Source: Kibdelosporangium philippinense (lineage in GTDB: Bacteria > Actinomycetota > Actinomycetes > Mycobacteriales > Pseudonocardiaceae). From it: 64,000 nucleotides of DNA. A model generated the notes under the pieces. The model was not told where the DNA came from. It saw only the letters and a program-made list of their open reading frames with translations, and did not search any database. The position numbers were made by a program, and so were the translations under genes. Shown here piece by piece: positions 62,929-64,000 of the stretch. Numbering within the stretch: position 1 is the stretch's first letter; the number at the start of each line of letters is the position of its first letter. Where the stretch lies: NCBI RefSeq assembly GCF_021390435.2, contig NZ_JAJVCN010000006.1, forward strand, positions 1-64,000. The letters are read 5' to 3'.

Positions 62929-63830
62929 CGTCTTGCGTGCACGGTTTCCGCGATCTCCGCGTCCAAAGAGCGTGGCGCCGTGAGGTCCAGGTACATCTCG
63001 TGCCGGTACACGTCGTCCAAATACCCGATATCCAGGATCTGAGCGGGCATGCGGGTCAGCTTCGCCACCGCGCCGCCGAACCGGGCCATCCGCTGCAGCA
63101 CGTGCGTCGGAACCTCACGCACCGCGGGTGATTTGCCAGAGGCGGCCGCCATTCGAAGGATCAACTCCTTCCACGACAGGTTTTCCTCAGCGACTGGGAT
63201 ATCGGCGTTCGATTGCTCTTCGAGTGCCGTCACAGTCGCGTCGCCAATGGCCTTGAGGCTGGCGACGGCTGTGCCGCCGGTGGGAACGACCACAGGGAAG
63301 GGGGAGCGCAACCACTTCACCCACACGGTCGACCATTCAGGCACTCGACCGGGTGCCACACCGAACACATAAGGAATCTGAACAGTCGCCAGCGACATTG
63401 ACCCGGCAACTTCACGGGCCTCGTTCGCCTGCGATAACCGTGCCCGCACATACGGGTGCCGGGATAACCGCCATTCCGGGTGAAGACGCTGGAAGTGCAC
63501 GAAATACGAGCCCAATAACACCGCCCGGGTGCAACCCGCGTCCCTTGCGGCACGCACAAACTTCACGGCCGGATCCACATAACCGGTACGCAGACGGTCC
63601 TCAACATGCGCAGGACCTTCATCCAGCACGCCGCCCGCGAACACCACCGCGTCGTAGCCAGCCAATAACTCGGTTAACGAGTCGTGGCTCGCGGTGCACA
63701 GGTCGACCGCGTGATCAACGCCTGACCTGCGGGTTCGTGCCATCACTGCTACTTCGTGCTCGCGTCGGCGGGCCTGCTGCACCACGTGGTGCCCGAGCAG
63801 GCCGCTACCACCGGCGACCATGATCATCAT
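62925..63830 (-). CDS. NAD(P)-binding epimerase/NmrA-like protein
   Basis: 301 residues. Rossmann N-terminus MMIMVAGGSGLLGHHVVQQA (GGSGLLG), VVFAGG, VLLGSYFVHF in place of the usual catalytic YxxxK region (SRHPYVRARLSQANEA), and IPYVFGVAPG. Extended-SDR type; NAD-dependent epimerase or NmrA-like sensor. Ends inside the TetR operator, 23 bp before the tetR start. Confidence 0.85.
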   Translation of the reverse strand: MMIMVAGGSGLLGHHVVQQARRREHEVAVMARTRRSGVDHAVDLCTASHDSLTELLAGYDAVVFAGGVLDEGPAHVEDRLRTGYVDPAVKFVRAARDAGCTRAVLLGSYFVHFQRLHPEWRLSRHPYVRARLSQANEAREVAGSMSLATVQIPYVFGVAPGRVPEWSTVWVKWLRSPFPVVVPTGGTAVASLKAIGDATVTALEEQSNADIPVAEENLSWKELILRMAAASGKSPAVREVPTHVLQRMARFGGAVAKLTRMPAQILDIGYLDDVYRHEMYLDLTAPRSLDAEIAETVHARR

Positions 63831-63909
63831 GGCTGCACCCTCTCATGAGTTTCGAAACACGTTGATCCTGAGTCGCCTTTTCGACATCTGTTCTTGCCAG
63901 GCTGCCCGC

Positions 63910-64000
63910 GTGCAGACAACCGCGGTCGAGCGGGGCCGCAAATTCAACAACGTCATGGCCGCGATCGCCGCCCGCCTCCCGTTCGGGCTCAGCCGGATCG
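63910..64000 (+). CDS. N-terminal fragment of a gene running off the window
   Basis: GTG 63910 opens MQTTAVERGRKFNNVMAAIA followed by ARLPFGLSRI and stays open to the window end. The RLPFGLSR stretch reminds me of the N-terminus of GtrA-like membrane proteins, but too little is present to be sure. Confidence 0.4.
   Translation, partial: MQTTAVERGRKFNNVMAAIAARLPFGLSRI

Overview
The window is a high-GC chromosomal stretch from an actinomycete, most likely a member of the Pseudonocardiales (Amycolatopsis/Kibdelosporangium/Lentzea type). The clues are GC-rich codon use, many GTG and TTG starts, several genes with a -10-like hexamer 6-8 nt before the start codon (probably leaderless), a GarA-type FHA protein beside gcvH, LAL-type LuxR regulators, and actinobacterial families such as DUF1707, TIGR03086 and ECF sigma factors with a SnoaL-like tail. 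There are no phage genes, rRNA genes or convincing tRNAs.

Layout. 1-3.2 kb: a frameshifted luciferase-like monooxygenase remnant, a 22-bp repeat array, a palindromic element and a DHA2 exporter with two candidate operators. 3.2-11 kb: a conserved core of CDP-alcohol phosphatidyltransferase, gcvH, garA, a DUF151 nuclease-like protein, a MerR regulator, a small lipoprotein, a tandem glycine riboswitch and gcvP. An IS5-type element sits on the last codons of the phosphatidyltransferase gene. 11.2-14 kb: a BtrH_N/DUF4872-like gene split by an IS1380-type element. 14-18.1 kb: a LacI regulator divergent from two GH30 glycosidases, the first of which lacks the catalytic core. 18.2-22.4 kb: glyoxalase-like protein, N-methyltryptophan-oxidase-like flavoenzyme, a frameshifted membrane protein, a TetR regulator, a SemiSWEET transporter and a ROK regulator. 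22.4-26.3 kb: palindromic elements, two epoxide-hydrolase-fold proteins and an aldo/keto reductase. 26.3-29.7 kb: a five-gene operon for an ABC transporter and a two-component system. 29.8-38.2 kb: secreted hydrolase, a possible structured RNA, an orphan solute-binding lipoprotein, an HTH-peptide deformylase fusion with a divergent small gene, a frameshifted MerR-GyrI gene, an SGNH hydrolase and an SBP-vWA protein. 38.3-43.3 kb: two CNNM/CorC proteins behind a leader with competing hairpins, and a cupin/MarR divergent pair with twin operators. 43.5-48.5 kb: a four-gene envelope operon with His-rich, probably copper-related features. Its last gene has lost its C-terminal membrane anchor to an ISL3-type insertion. 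48.5-57.5 kb: another 22-bp array, DUF1707, a molybdopterin oxidoreductase, two tandem LAL regulators and a DUF664 gene truncated by a third 22-bp array. 57.6-64 kb: atypical SDR, ECF sigma factor, SMI1-like protein, amidohydrolase, a TetR-MFS operon with a 14-bp-arm operator, an NAD-binding epimerase-like protein and the start of a further gene.

Three themes stand out. First, three IS elements have inserted with short direct repeats. Removing each element with one repeat copy restores or extends the host reading frame. Second, two families of non-coding repeats recur between genes: a GTGTCCACC family, seen as 22-bp tandem arrays and as ~115-bp palindromes, and a CTCGTGAGTGGTTA terminator family. 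Third, several genes appear damaged by frameshift or deletion (LLM, membrane protein, MerR-GyrI, GH30, DUF664). This points to a locus under active decay and repeat invasion. No single operon can be declared a new system from sequence alone. The best candidates for follow-up are the copper-like operon, the HTH-deformylase fusion and the repeat family.
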